A DNA stretch of 36,372 nucleotides from Methanobacteriota archaeon (GCA_002706065.1 PAJM01000023.1:2345-38716); one strand, 5' to 3'; counted from the stretch's first letter, positions 1-9,717 are shown. Numbers and translations: made by a program. The notes: generated by a model from the letters alone, not told the origin.

Positions 1-1
1 T

Positions 2-373
2 CGAAAAGGAAGTGGTTTGGAGCTGAAATTCACACCCTCTGAGGAGCATCAAGCCTTTCCAGGTATGGTGAACGGTGGCATCATTGGTACGTTACTCGAT
101 TGTCATGGAAACTGGGCTGCTGCGATTGCATTAATGGATAAACATGGATTGGAGCAACCGCCTTGCACCGTGACTGCATCCTATTCAATCTCCTTGCGCA
201 GGCCAACCCCTCTCGGTACTGAATTGCAGATCGAAGCGTATCCTGAGGAGATTGGAGAGGATCGTGTCCATGTTCGAATGGAATTGAAAGCGAACGACAA
301 AATATGTGCAACTGGAAAGGGATTGTTCGTATCCGTCAAAGAAGGCCACCCGGCTTATCATAGGTGGAATTGA
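2..373 (+). CDS. PaaI-like hotdog-fold thioesterase (5' partial)
   Basis: The frame is open to the left edge, so the gene probably starts outside the window; a TTG at 17 is possible but would give an unusually short N-terminus. The segment GMVNGGIIGTLLD, then a short helix and a strand-rich C-terminal half, matches the central helix region of PaaI/YbgC-type acyl-CoA thioesterases. Family members usually show HGG where this one has NGG. The expected role is hydrolysis of an acyl-CoA or related thioester; the substrate cannot be told. The next gene starts 9 bases downstream, so they may be cotranscribed. Confidence 0.72.
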   Translation, partial: RKGSGLELKFTPSEEHQAFPGMVNGGIIGTLLDCHGNWAAAIALMDKHGLEQPPCTVTASYSISLRRPTPLGTELQIEAYPEEIGEDRVHVRMELKANDKICATGKGLFVSVKEGHPAYHRWN

Positions 374-382
374 GGAACAAGT

Positions 383-925
383 ATGGCGAAACCATCCGTT
401 CAACAGAACCAGAGACTTGCTCAATTGAAGCAGGATGTTCTTGTTCAGATGGAATCGATGGGCCACTGGAGCCAAGAAAACCTCTCGCCACTGCAGAACA
501 TCCCCTTAGCAGTCTTAAGAAAAAACGCAACTCAACGACACGGCGTTACCCGCTTTCGACGGGGGGCACGTACCACCGAATTGAAGACAAAGGATGTTGA
601 AACCATTGACCTCCACCCGAATCTCTTGTCAATGGAATGGAACGATTATGCCCGATTTGTGCTGTACCATGAGTACTTGCATGCTTTAGGAAACCGATTT
701 CATGATACTGCGTTTCATCAACTGGAACAACTCTGGCCGTTTCCTGGTGCAGATCGTGGACGTGAATTCACACAACTCATGCGGCAGAAATCTGCAACAT
801 GGTTGTGGGTTTGCACGACTTGCGACAAAAAGTATCCGCGCAAACGCAAAGCAAATCGACGATTTCGATGTCGAACGTGCTCAACAATACTCACCGATGT
901 TCCGAACATGCAGGAAGTAAACTAA
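383..925 (+). CDS. SprT/YgjP-like zinc metallopeptidase with C-terminal zinc ribbon
   Basis: This 180-residue protein carries HEYLH around residues 95-99 followed by a third candidate zinc ligand in FHDTAFH, the layout of SprT/Wss1/YgjP-type minimal gluzincins. The C-terminal 50 residues hold two CxxC pairs (VCTTC and CRTC) spaced as a zinc ribbon, as in SprT proteins. No signal peptide is visible, so it should be cytosolic. Relatives include DNA-protein crosslink proteases such as Spartan, but assigning that role here is inference. A GAGGA about 6 bases upstream supports the ATG at 383. Confidence 0.75.
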   Translation: MAKPSVQQNQRLAQLKQDVLVQMESMGHWSQENLSPLQNIPLAVLRKNATQRHGVTRFRRGARTTELKTKDVETIDLHPNLLSMEWNDYARFVLYHEYLHALGNRFHDTAFHQLEQLWPFPGADRGREFTQLMRQKSATWLWVCTTCDKKYPRKRKANRRFRCRTCSTILTDVPNMQEVN

Positions 926-961
926 ACAACACATCATATCTCGGAGGTGTAGGGTCAATCC

Positions 962-2989
962 ATGCAGTGGAAGATACGATGTTCTGTCATCCTTATTCTT
1001 CTCTGCATGGCATCCATGCCTGTAAATGCCTCATTGAATGATGGAGAATCAGGTGGACGTCTGTACTTCTCTTGTGATTCTGACGATAATTGTCAATTGA
1101 CTCCGGTTCCGACCGGAGAAGAGATTGTTACCGGTTCCGTACAAGCTAATCCATTGATGACAGAATCTGTTTCCATCGAGTTTGATATGATTCCGTCACA
1201 GACTGAACTCGCAGTTTTACCTGACGTTCTCGATGAGTTGTTTATTGATCTCAGAGTTCAAGGAGACACGTTGGGTGTTTACACACCAGAAATGGAAGTC
1301 AAGCTCATCATTGGGACAAGCGTTACAACACTGGAATCTGAACAATCCACCTTACCCACCTCTGGCGAAGGTACCGGACACCGATGGACGGATGAGCCCC
1401 TCAATCTCGAACAAGGGCGACTTCTTTGGCCTGATGATGTGGTTCGTGCACGAATTGTGTTCACTGTTGATCGCCCATCAACATGGGAACTGCATCTTCG
1501 TGGTGCATCCTTCCTCGAATTGGATATTGCATGGTCCGAAAACGTGGCGGCCAAAGATGTTGATGAACCAACAAGCGCACTGCAACCAAAATCGACCTCA
1601 CTCGAAGATGTCCATTATGGAGCGCTGGTGGGGGATGATTCAGATTGTTGGTCGTTCACTGTTGAGTCGAACGAAATTATGCGAATCCTCATTCAGTGGG
1701 AAGATGTTCCTCTCGAATTGCAACAAAGCAATGGCGTACATCGACTGAGAACGTCAAAAGGGTTGCAAGTTGCAGCTCCTGAGGTCATTATCAAAGCAGA
1801 AGGTGACGAAGTCTTGACCAATTACCGTTGGAGAGCACTTGACCCTGGCGATTACGTGTTCTGCCTCAATGGACAGAGCGCTCGTTTCCAGCCGTACATT
1901 TGGAGCGGAGTCTACGCTGTAGAAAGCTCTGGGCCCACAGATTCGTCGCAATTTGAAGGAAAGGTCGAATATGATGCTCAATTCTTTGATTTTTCAACGG
2001 GCGAAGAGACAGAATTATCCACACAAAACGGGATTGTTTTGTTTCCAATCGCAGGTGTTCTCCTATTCTTTGGCGCCCAATTTTATCGGCCCTCGACCTC
2101 ACAACGACTTCGCATGTTTGTGTTCGCTCCGTCTGTGGCTATCCTATTCTTGAGTGGTGTTGTGAGTCCACTCTGGACCATTGCTGATGAAACGCCATCC
2201 GATTCTGAGTGGACCCTCAACGAACTGTTGGATGAACGCGTTCAGCAACTCTGGGATGTATCGAGTCCTGTCACGCCTGAAGCCACAATGATTGAACACG
2301 TGGGAGCAACATTTGGTATTCGCAACGGCGAATCATTGAACCTTCGTTTGGAAATCGATTCAGCATATGAACGAGCGGATGGACGATGGCAATTGCTCAT
2401 CAAAGGAATTGAGGATATACGTCTAGATCAACTTGTCTTTAATCAAATATCTGATGCTCGGAATGGTCGACTTGTGGATGGTTTGGATGAACAAATCGTT
2501 CAATTTTCCATCATCTCAACCCGAGCTTTGCTTCTTGATTTGATGATGTTGGAGGCATTGCTTGTTGTTGATGATAAACCTACAAACTCAATCCATCATA
2601 TCAATACAGCAATGATCGATACCTCCTCCTTTGGGTCCCTCTCTTCACCGACCTGGGCAACCCGACCTGCTGGAATCGATGATGCGTCATGGAAGCGCTT
2701 GCAGACATCGCTGTATCCCGAGAGAATCACAGTGTCATTGTGTGATTGTGCGTTGGATTTACTCGATTTACAAGTCGATTACTCAAAACAGTTCGATGAA
2801 GGAGATGCTCCAGATTTCAACGCTCTCGAAGAATCAAGTGGTATCATTCCCCACTCGGGACCTGTTGCATTGATCGCTTTCCTGTTTTGTGCTGCGGTTG
2901 TCTTCAACGATGAATATCGCAAACGAAAGGCAAAGAATCTTGCAGAATCGTACGCCTCTGCGAATTCGATTTGGACATCAGTCTTCTGA
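962..2989 (+). CDS. Large secreted/membrane-anchored protein of unknown function
   Basis: I do not recognise this 675-residue protein. It starts with a signal peptide (basic MQWKIR, hydrophobic core ILILLCMASM, small residues VNA near residue 23). A beta-rich acidic ectodomain of about 330 residues follows. There are then two close hydrophobic segments (about 365-385 and 390-412), another soluble domain, and a C-terminal hydrophobic segment near 643-660 ending in a basic tail. The tripartite plan suggests an envelope protein with two extracytoplasmic domains. A GGAGGTG lies at 943-949, 12 bases before the ATG. The 3' end overlaps the convergent neighbour by 12 bases. Confidence 0.7.
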   Translation: MQWKIRCSVILILLCMASMPVNASLNDGESGGRLYFSCDSDDNCQLTPVPTGEEIVTGSVQANPLMTESVSIEFDMIPSQTELAVLPDVLDELFIDLRVQGDTLGVYTPEMEVKLIIGTSVTTLESEQSTLPTSGEGTGHRWTDEPLNLEQGRLLWPDDVVRARIVFTVDRPSTWELHLRGASFLELDIAWSENVAAKDVDEPTSALQPKSTSLEDVHYGALVGDDSDCWSFTVESNEIMRILIQWEDVPLELQQSNGVHRLRTSKGLQVAAPEVIIKAEGDEVLTNYRWRALDPGDYVFCLNGQSARFQPYIWSGVYAVESSGPTDSSQFEGKVEYDAQFFDFSTGEETELSTQNGIVLFPIAGVLLFFGAQFYRPSTSQRLRMFVFAPSVAILFLSGVVSPLWTIADETPSDSEWTLNELLDERVQQLWDVSSPVTPEATMIEHVGATFGIRNGESLNLRLEIDSAYERADGRWQLLIKGIEDIRLDQLVFNQISDARNGRLVDGLDEQIVQFSIISTRALLLDLMMLEALLVVDDKPTNSIHHINTAMIDTSSFGSLSSPTWATRPAGIDDASWKRLQTSLYPERITVSLCDCALDLLDLQVDYSKQFDEGDAPDFNALEESSGIIPHSGPVALIAFLFCAAVVFNDEYRKRKAKNLAESYASANSIWTSVF

Positions 2990-3484
2990 AGATGCTTTTT
3001 TTGCCTTCTTGGATATATCTTCGGCATCTTCGTCACTGATACCCAATGCACTTTGGAAACGATTCAAGTCCGCAAGTTCATCTTTGGTGATGATACCATC
3101 TTCCCAAGCCTCCTCGTATGCTTTTGTGAGGAAATCTTTGTAGGCATCAGGGTTGAGTAAAACGTCACGAATAAGACCGTGGTCAACACTTCCACTTGCT
3201 GGTGATGAAGTGCTCAGTTCCATCATTGCGGCGGAACGTCGCATTTCTTTGACGGCCATATCCTTCAATCCGTGCCCCGCCCAGACAGCCCCGGCGGCGA
3301 CGACGGAAGCGGCAAACCAACGCATGAGATCGGGGTCGACCAGTTCACCTGGTGTAATGAGATGGAAGAGTCCGAGCACAGCCATTGCCGCACCGCACAT
3401 GACTTCGAACCAATCGTTCAAGTCCGGTTCATCTGAAAACACTGAAAGTCGCTGTTCAATCAGGAGTTCTGTCTGTTCGTCCAT
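2978..3484 (-). CDS. Small membrane protein with TerB/EF-hand-like C-terminal domain
   Basis: The protein has 168 residues. Two hydrophobic helices lie in the first half (about 28-45 with MAVLGLFHLI, and about 56-72 with FAASVVAAGAVWAG). After a polar linker, the last 60 residues form an acidic helical region with the pattern AYEEAWEDGIITKDE...LGISDEDAEDI. That resembles TerB-like or tellurite-resistance-type helical domains, in which an acidic 'DG.I..dE' turn joins helices. The function is unknown; a membrane-tethered adaptor is plausible. It is divergent from hel308 and overlaps the convergent upstream gene by 12 bases. Confidence 0.6.
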   Translation of the reverse strand: MDEQTELLIEQRLSVFSDEPDLNDWFEVMCGAAMAVLGLFHLITPGELVDPDLMRWFAASVVAAGAVWAGHGLKDMAVKEMRRSAAMMELSTSSPASGSVDHGLIRDVLLNPDAYKDFLTKAYEEAWEDGIITKDELADLNRFQSALGISDEDAEDISKKAKKASSED

Positions 3485-3571
3485 AAACCCCGTAAAAACT
3501 GGAAGGTCTTAGGGGTGTCGGCATTCAAGTTCAAGCGCATTCCTTTTCAGCCGTTGGCGTAACCTACGGTT

Positions 3572-6148
3572 ATGGGCGGGGGAGAAAGGTCGATTCAGAA
3601 CCTCTCTTTACCCAAGGAAGGCATAGAATTCTTTTCTACAAAGTGGGGCATTACCCAGCTCCACCCGCCACAATTTGAGGCGATGGAACCACTGTTCCAA
3701 AACGACAACATATTGCTTGCAATACCTACGGCATCAGGTAAATCACTTGTTGCTTACATCGGAATATTGAATCAGCTTCTCAACGTCAACCCAGGCTCAA
3801 GAGCCGTCTACATCGTTCCACTGAAGGCCCTTGCGAGTGAGAAATTCGGGGAATTGAAAGAGATTGGGCAGCACCTCGGTCTCAACATCGGCCTTGGCAT
3901 TGGAGATGCAACTTCGGAAGCGAAAAACATTGATGATTCGGACATCCTTATTTGCACCTCAGAGAAGTTGGATTCCTTAATGCGAACCCGGTCCGAACTA
4001 ATGAGCAATGTTTCGATTGTCGTCGCCGATGAATTCCATCTCCTCCATGATGGCTCACGTGGCCCTACTCTCGAAATCAATCTTACACGGTTGCGTACGC
4101 TACGACCCAATGCTCAGTTGATTGCATTGTCTGCTACTGTTGGCAATTGTGATGTCCTTGCAAAATGGCTTGATGCAACGTTGATTCAATCCGATTGGCG
4201 TCCAGTTGACCTTGAATATGCAACCTTACACGACCGGCATTTGGAACCTCGAAAGATACAATCCTCATCATTGGATTCCTCGCAACAGGCACTCTCGCCT
4301 CCACGACATCTCGAAGGACCGTTGAGTCATCCATCCTGGATTGTCGTACAAGATACGATTGAGCAAGGAGGTCAAGTCCTCGTCTTCGTGGGAACCAGAC
4401 GAAGTGCTCAATCCGAAGCAAAGAAATTGTCTGAACGTGTCAAAAAACGATTTGCGAAAGATCAGCCCGAACGATTGGTTGAACTTGAACAACTTGCAGA
4501 ATCGCTCGAAGGTCGAAATCAAACAAGCATGGGGGAACTTCTTGCTCACTGTGTGCGTGGAGGCGTTGCGTTCCACCATGCTGGGCTAACCCACAAACAG
4601 CGTCAAACCATCGAAGCAGGATTCAAGAGTGGAACAATCCTTGCGCTGTGTGCAACGCCAACTCTCGCAGCAGGTGTTAATCTACCAGCCCGTCGCGTAC
4701 TCGTTCGCGACATCAAACGTTGGGATGATGGCATGAGTCGCCCGCTTCCGGTGATGGAAGTGCATCAGATGCTTGGAAGAGCTGGACGACCACGCTACGA
4801 CCCTGTTGGAGAAGCGTGGGTACTCTGCAAAGGGACAGACGGTTGGCAAGTGGCTGATGAGATCAGCGAACGTTACTTCTTCGGACCAATCGAGGACATC
4901 TCCTCGAAATTATCCGCCGAACCCGCCATGCGCATGCACCTGCTATCGTGTGTTGCGACTGGAGGATTGCTCCATCGTGAAGCGATTGGTTCCTTTTTTG
5001 ATGCAACGTTTTTGGGAACAACGATGCCAACAACACAATTGCAGGAACGACTTGACTCGATGTTGAATTGGTTGGTTGAAGAACGCTTTTTACGACGCTT
5101 GGGTGTTGATGAATCCTATGAGTTGCGTCGGCACGACAGAGCAGTCGATGAAGAAGAGACATGGGATGACGATGTTCCAATTTGGGTTAATGTTGCTCAA
5201 GAATCAGGTGGTGTGACGTTGAGAGATGAACCAGCGGCAACGCACTTACCCTCCTCACATGGCACTCCTTCGCTCGGGTTTGTTTCTGCGACATCACTGA
5301 ACAACGTTGGAGGGTGGAATGAGACCGTAGGCGAGCCTCCAGCGATGAAATATGAAGCAACTCCAATGGGCGAGCGAATCGCACAGTTGTACCTCGACCC
5401 GTTGTCCGCCTCAATCCTGCGCACGGGAATGCGTCGGGCGGTCCGAAGAATGGTTCGCCAAGATGGTCCTGTGAGTGAATTTGGCTTGACACACCTCGCC
5501 TGCAGCACGCCTGATTTCGCCTCGCTTTGGGCGAAGACCGCTGATTTAACACTCGGCTCTGACCTGCAATTGAAAGCAGCCGCAGTTGAAGATGAGCTGT
5601 TGTATGAAATTCCATACGAAGAACGTCATCTCGGACTCGTGAAATCAGCATGGTGCCTCGAACACTGGTTTGAAGAAGAGACCATGCGAGAAATAGAGAA
5701 ACAATTGGATGTCTCACCAGGCGACGTACACCACCGAGTTGATCTCATGGATTGGCTGTTGTATGCTGGTCGGGAAATCCTGCTTACGGATGATGTCTTT
5801 GCGGACGAACACATGCCAATCCTGGCACAACTTTCCTCTGACCTGGACACACTCCGTCAACGCGTTCGCCATGGTTGCAAATCAGATTTGTTGAACCTCG
5901 TAAAGATTCGTCACGTTGGACGCCAACGCGCACGATCCCTCGCCTCGATCGGAATACGGACACCGAAGGATGTCATCGCAATGACTCACAAGGACCAACA
6001 AAAGGTTGCTTCGTGGAGAGGTTGGGGCCCCAAACTTGTCCACAACATCATGACCGAAGTCAAGAAGGTCGTTCAACGTGAAGACGGAAAGCTTCCGCCG
6101 AAAAAACGGGACGATGATATGCCCCTCGAAGGAGAAGATTGGGCGTAG
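3572..6148 (+). CDS. hel308: ATP-dependent DNA helicase Hel308
   Basis: This is a superfamily 2 Ski2-like helicase that unwinds forked DNA at stalled replication forks in archaea. Visible motifs are HPPQ (Q motif, about 31-34), the Walker A-like IPTASGKS (about 51-58), DEFHLL (about 152), SATVGN, FHHAGL, TPTLAAGVNLP (about 362-372), and GRAGRP (about 400). Near 775-800 is a helix-hairpin-helix (RHVGRQRARSLASIGI), as in Hel308 domain 5. At 858 residues it exceeds the usual length of roughly 700-720. Much of the excess is a low-conservation insert of about 70 residues (about 520-590) in the winged-helix domain, before YEATPMGERI. No ribosome binding site is visible before the ATG, so the transcript may be leaderless. 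The next gene follows after 12 bases. Confidence 0.92.
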   Translation: MGGGERSIQNLSLPKEGIEFFSTKWGITQLHPPQFEAMEPLFQNDNILLAIPTASGKSLVAYIGILNQLLNVNPGSRAVYIVPLKALASEKFGELKEIGQHLGLNIGLGIGDATSEAKNIDDSDILICTSEKLDSLMRTRSELMSNVSIVVADEFHLLHDGSRGPTLEINLTRLRTLRPNAQLIALSATVGNCDVLAKWLDATLIQSDWRPVDLEYATLHDRHLEPRKIQSSSLDSSQQALSPPRHLEGPLSHPSWIVVQDTIEQGGQVLVFVGTRRSAQSEAKKLSERVKKRFAKDQPERLVELEQLAESLEGRNQTSMGELLAHCVRGGVAFHHAGLTHKQRQTIEAGFKSGTILALCATPTLAAGVNLPARRVLVRDIKRWDDGMSRPLPVMEVHQMLGRAGRPRYDPVGEAWVLCKGTDGWQVADEISERYFFGPIEDISSKLSAEPAMRMHLLSCVATGGLLHREAIGSFFDATFLGTTMPTTQLQERLDSMLNWLVEERFLRRLGVDESYELRRHDRAVDEEETWDDDVPIWVNVAQESGGVTLRDEPAATHLPSSHGTPSLGFVSATSLNNVGGWNETVGEPPAMKYEATPMGERIAQLYLDPLSASILRTGMRRAVRRMVRQDGPVSEFGLTHLACSTPDFASLWAKTADLTLGSDLQLKAAAVEDELLYEIPYEERHLGLVKSAWCLEHWFEEETMREIEKQLDVSPGDVHHRVDLMDWLLYAGREILLTDDVFADEHMPILAQLSSDLDTLRQRVRHGCKSDLLNLVKIRHVGRQRARSLASIGIRTPKDVIAMTHKDQQKVASWRGWGPKLVHNIMTEVKKVVQREDGKLPPKKRDDDMPLEGEDWA

Positions 6149-6160
6149 ACTTGATGAGCC

Positions 6161-6712
6161 ATGTTGAAACAGTCCATCTCAATGTGGGATGAATTTCCTT
6201 GCTGGTCTTGGGAAAGTACCGAACCACTTGAATTGAAATCATTTGTCCAATCGTTCCAGAAAATTGTTCCAAATCAACGCTGGGTGTTTTGTCGTTCTGA
6301 TGTTGCTCAAACCTCACGCCAATTGTGGACTGCGACGACCGTCAGTAATCGAAACACAGAGCGTGGAACGGCTCAAGCCCGAACGCTTGATGCTGAATTC
6401 TTGCGAGTCTTAGCAGGCACCCACAACGTTTCAGAAGCCTTCAAGCGAGCTGGTCTACAAAACGAATCAACATCTGGATGGTTGCTCCATATCCCTGAAC
6501 AAGCAACATCGGAGATTCCAGATTCCGTTGAACAAGAAGCCAATCAATTGCTCAATGGGCTCGGGCTTTCGAAAACTTCCGAAGACTTGCAGATCAATTT
6601 CGATGGGGCGAAGAACCTCGGGATTTCACTCGACGAAGCCACCGATTTGAGCCGTATTGAGGCGTCATTGATTGGCCACATCCTGTTAGCAGATGTGAGC
6701 AGTTCCCAATGA
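6161..6712 (+). CDS. Cgi121-like KEOPS complex subunit
   Basis: This 183-residue protein carries the central Cgi121 signature: a small-residue run entering RTLDAEFLRVLAG, then an 'isAf..aG' helix (NVSEAFKRAGLQ). It ends with an E-containing helix (RIEASLIGHILL), as in Cgi121/TPRKB. In archaea this subunit binds Bud32 and tRNA 3' ends within KEOPS, which makes the t6A37 modification. The gene starts 12 bases after hel308 and is probably cotranscribed. I recall hel308 and cgi121 being neighbours in other archaea but could not verify it here. The C-terminal portion (NFDGAKNLGISLDEATD) is less typical. Confidence 0.75.
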   Translation: MLKQSISMWDEFPCWSWESTEPLELKSFVQSFQKIVPNQRWVFCRSDVAQTSRQLWTATTVSNRNTERGTAQARTLDAEFLRVLAGTHNVSEAFKRAGLQNESTSGWLLHIPEQATSEIPDSVEQEANQLLNGLGLSKTSEDLQINFDGAKNLGISLDEATDLSRIEASLIGHILLADVSSSQ

Positions 6713-6870
6713 AATCAACCCCAATCTCGTTAATTGACCGAGTCATAGAACATACACATGGTTGACTCAGTTGCATGTGATTTGATTGGAGCGCAGAAAC
6801 CAATGATTTGGCCAAATAGAGACAATGAGCAAAGCAAAGACTTCAAACACCACCCACCCTAACGACCAAT

Positions 6871-8310
6871 ATGGTCATCCAATCTCAGAGTGCATCCGAC
6901 ATCGGCCGGTCAACCAAATACCTCGACCGAACGCGAATGAACAATGCGCTTGAACAAGCCTTGGGTTTCGGTGCCACGTATGCAGAAATTCGATTGATGG
7001 CTGAAACAACCTCCTCTGTTCGTCTCAAGGACGGTCAATTAGAACATGCGATTCCAGGCCAAGAGATCGGGGCCACACTTCGGATTCTTGCTGATGGAGC
7101 CTGGGGCGTTCATTCGACAACAGATATCTCCAACATTCCAAATGAGATCGAATCGACTGTCAAACTTGCTCGTGCTGTTGCTGCCCGCCGACCAAGTGGT
7201 TCGAAACCGATTCAGCTCGCCGAGATTCCAGTTCTACAAGATGAGATACACTGGCGACCAAAGAAGGATGTTCGAAACACAGATCTTCAGACGAAACTGG
7301 ACATGCTCCAAACCATTCATGCATCTGCAGATGATGATGAACGCGTCATTTCTGTTGCTTGTGGTTGGTCTGATGAACACCTTCACACTGAACTCCTGAC
7401 CAGTGAAGGAATGGATCGTACATGGTCCTTCCAACGTTCCATGGTCAATGGCATGGTGACAGCCCGTGATGGCGGCGATCCGGTATCCTATAGAATGCGA
7501 CATGGTGGAGAAGGTGGTCTTGAATTGATTGAAAAATGTGACCTTGGGAATCTCGGCGAACATGCTCGTATCTCTGCCCTTCGATTGCTTAAGGCAGGGC
7601 GTGCTCCGAGCGGAAAACTCCCGCTCATTGCAGACCGTGACCTGACCGGTGTCTACATCCACGAAGCACTCGGCCACCCGTGTGAAGCAGACCTTGTGGC
7701 AGCTGGCGATTCTTGTCTGGATGGTAAACTTGGTCAGAAAATAGGGAACGACATCGTCACCGTTGTTGATGACCCAACCATGCGTGGCGGCTATGGAGCC
7801 TATCCAATCGACGATGAAGGCCTCGACGTTCGTGAAAAGACGCTCATCAAGAACGGTATACTCACCGACTATCTCAATCACCGTGAAACAGCACATCACT
7901 TTGGTATCGAACCAAACGCTGGGGCACGTGCTCAGGACGGGTTGCACCACCCACTTGTTCGAATGTCGAATACGATGATTATGGGAGGATCCTACACCGA
8001 TATCGACGAACTTGCTGAAGATATTCAGTACGGCGTCTATGCTTGCGGCTCACGTGGTGGGCAGGTGGATACTGGGCGTGGTTCGTTCCAATTCGCTGCG
8101 CAGGAAGCATACCTTATCGAGAATGGGGAAATCACAACTCCCCTACGTGATGTCAGCGTGAGTGGTCTAACACTTCAAATCCTCAACGATGTCGATGGGC
8201 TCACGAAGGATGCAAAACTTGCAAGCCCTGGTTTCTGTGGCAAAGGTCAGACTGTACCAGTTGGTGATGGTGGCCCAATCATGCGTATTCGTGAAGCATT
8301 GGTGGGATGA
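6871..8310 (+). CDS. tldD: TldD-type metalloprotease subunit
   Basis: The protein is 479 residues from the ATG at 6871. It carries HEALGHPCEAD around residues 265-275, the HExxxH zinc motif specific to TldD, followed by the glycine-rich C-terminal barrel (GYGAYPIDDEG, CGSRGGQVDTGRG, FCGKGQTVPVGDGGP). TldD forms a heterodimer with TldE/PmbA and degrades unfolded peptides; in bacteria it matures microcin B17 and cleaves CcdA. In archaea it is a general peptidase of unclear substrate. The first 20 residues are not typical and no ribosome binding site is seen, so the in-frame ATG at 6937 (MNNALEQALGFG) may be the true start. tldE follows after 3 bases. Confidence 0.9.
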   Translation: MVIQSQSASDIGRSTKYLDRTRMNNALEQALGFGATYAEIRLMAETTSSVRLKDGQLEHAIPGQEIGATLRILADGAWGVHSTTDISNIPNEIESTVKLARAVAARRPSGSKPIQLAEIPVLQDEIHWRPKKDVRNTDLQTKLDMLQTIHASADDDERVISVACGWSDEHLHTELLTSEGMDRTWSFQRSMVNGMVTARDGGDPVSYRMRHGGEGGLELIEKCDLGNLGEHARISALRLLKAGRAPSGKLPLIADRDLTGVYIHEALGHPCEADLVAAGDSCLDGKLGQKIGNDIVTVVDDPTMRGGYGAYPIDDEGLDVREKTLIKNGILTDYLNHRETAHHFGIEPNAGARAQDGLHHPLVRMSNTMIMGGSYTDIDELAEDIQYGVYACGSRGGQVDTGRGSFQFAAQEAYLIENGEITTPLRDVSVSGLTLQILNDVDGLTKDAKLASPGFCGKGQTVPVGDGGPIMRIREALVG

Positions 8311-8313
8311 TTC

Positions 8314-9717
8314 ATGATTCCTGATGATGCCATTGACCGGCTACTGGAAGGATGCCAGTCAATTGCAAAGCAATGCGACTCACAAGGCATACAAGAATGG
8401 GAAATCGTAGCATCGCAAGGCTATGGTCGTTCACTCGACATTGAAGCAGGACGTATTTCCCTCGCTTCAGGAGGAGGAGAGGGTGGTTTTGGTGTCAGAG
8501 TTCTGCAAAACGGTCGCTACGGATATGCACATCTCGTAGATCCAAGTGGGGCTGAGCATGCCGTCTCAGAAGCGCTCTCAATTGCGAAAGCAAGCCCTCA
8601 AATCGAAGGTTTTTGTCTACCGAACGCAATGAAAGCATCACCAGTTGAGGGCATGAGTGACGAAGCCATCCTTAACTTGTCCGCCGAAGATTTGTTGATT
8701 CAAGGAGATGCCATCATCTCAGAAGTTTCATCGCTTGATGACCGAGCAGTGGTCATTGGCGGGGGTGTGGGGATTGGAGCAGAAGCGGGTGTCATGCTTT
8801 CCAGCGAGGGTGTTGAAGCATCAGGTATTACAACATCGCATGGCCTTGGCGTCCAGGTCTCAATCGAAGAAAACGGACAAATGACAAGTTCATGGGAAAG
8901 TTGTTCCTCACGAAAACTGATGGATGGAATCCCAAGTTGTGTTTCGATGGCAGTAGAATGGGCACAGAAAACACGGGACCCAATATCGGTCGAGACACAA
9001 CCGGTTGACACATCAGTATTGATGACACCTCAGGGCATCAGTTCACTGTTCTCCAACATCATTCGCCCCTCCATCCTCGGTGAAAGAATGGTTCGCAAAG
9101 AATCGTTTTGGTCTGAAAAGATGGATCAACTCGTTCTTGACCCACACCTCTCGATGCTTGACAATCGTCGCATGGAAGGTGGCTTTGCATCTTCTGCTCG
9201 TGACGGAGAAGGTGTTCCGACTTCATGCCATACCATCGTCGAGAATGGCCTTCTCAGAAAAATGATCTGGTCATCTCGTGATGCTGCAAAAAATGTCGCT
9301 GAGGGTCGTATCGATTCAGCAACGACTACCGGTTCCGCTTCGAGAGGAAGCCACATGTCGCCTCCGACAACAGGCTGCGGCGATATACAACTACTCTCAT
9401 CCAAGAAAGCACAATCAAGAGATGAATTGATTCAAACGATGGATGAAGGATACATTGTCCACAGTGTCATGGGCGCCCATACCGCGAATCCTACGAGCGG
9501 CGATTTCTCTGTGACAACAAGTACAATTCTGCGGGTTGAGGACGGCGAAATCCAAGGGGCATTGAAACAAGCTGGCGTCTCAGGAAACCTGTTTAAAGCG
9601 ATATCAAACGACGTTCATCTCGGTATGCTCTCAACAACCAATGGCGTCTCAAGTACTGGAAGCAATCACCTTTCGGACATCCTTTTCAATCAAGGAATGC
9701 GCATTAATCCCGCCTGA
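8314..9717 (+). CDS. tldE: TldE/PmbA, non-catalytic partner of TldD
   Basis: The 467-residue protein has the PmbA/TldE pattern. Its N-terminal region contains GFGVRVLQNGRYGYAH. A central DTSVLMTPQGISSLF occupies the place where TldD has the zinc motif. The C-terminal glycine- and serine-rich strands include GGFASSARDGEGVPT, GAHTANPTSGDFSV and a final SNHLSDILFNQGMRI. No HExxxH is present, as expected for the structural subunit. The 3-base gap after tldD and a purine-rich GGTGGGA before the ATG indicate a translationally coupled pair making one TldD-TldE heterodimer. Confidence 0.9.
   Translation: MIPDDAIDRLLEGCQSIAKQCDSQGIQEWEIVASQGYGRSLDIEAGRISLASGGGEGGFGVRVLQNGRYGYAHLVDPSGAEHAVSEALSIAKASPQIEGFCLPNAMKASPVEGMSDEAILNLSAEDLLIQGDAIISEVSSLDDRAVVIGGGVGIGAEAGVMLSSEGVEASGITTSHGLGVQVSIEENGQMTSSWESCSSRKLMDGIPSCVSMAVEWAQKTRDPISVETQPVDTSVLMTPQGISSLFSNIIRPSILGERMVRKESFWSEKMDQLVLDPHLSMLDNRRMEGGFASSARDGEGVPTSCHTIVENGLLRKMIWSSRDAAKNVAEGRIDSATTTGSASRGSHMSPPTTGCGDIQLLSSKKAQSRDELIQTMDEGYIVHSVMGAHTANPTSGDFSVTTSTILRVEDGEIQGALKQAGVSGNLFKAISNDVHLGMLSTTNGVSSTGSNHLSDILFNQGMRINPA

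Noticed and set aside
6713-6870. Possible RNA gene or operator in the gap before tldD
   Set aside because: Only short arms GAGTCA (6740-6745) and TGACTC (6763-6768) are seen; no tRNA-like fold or supporting context.
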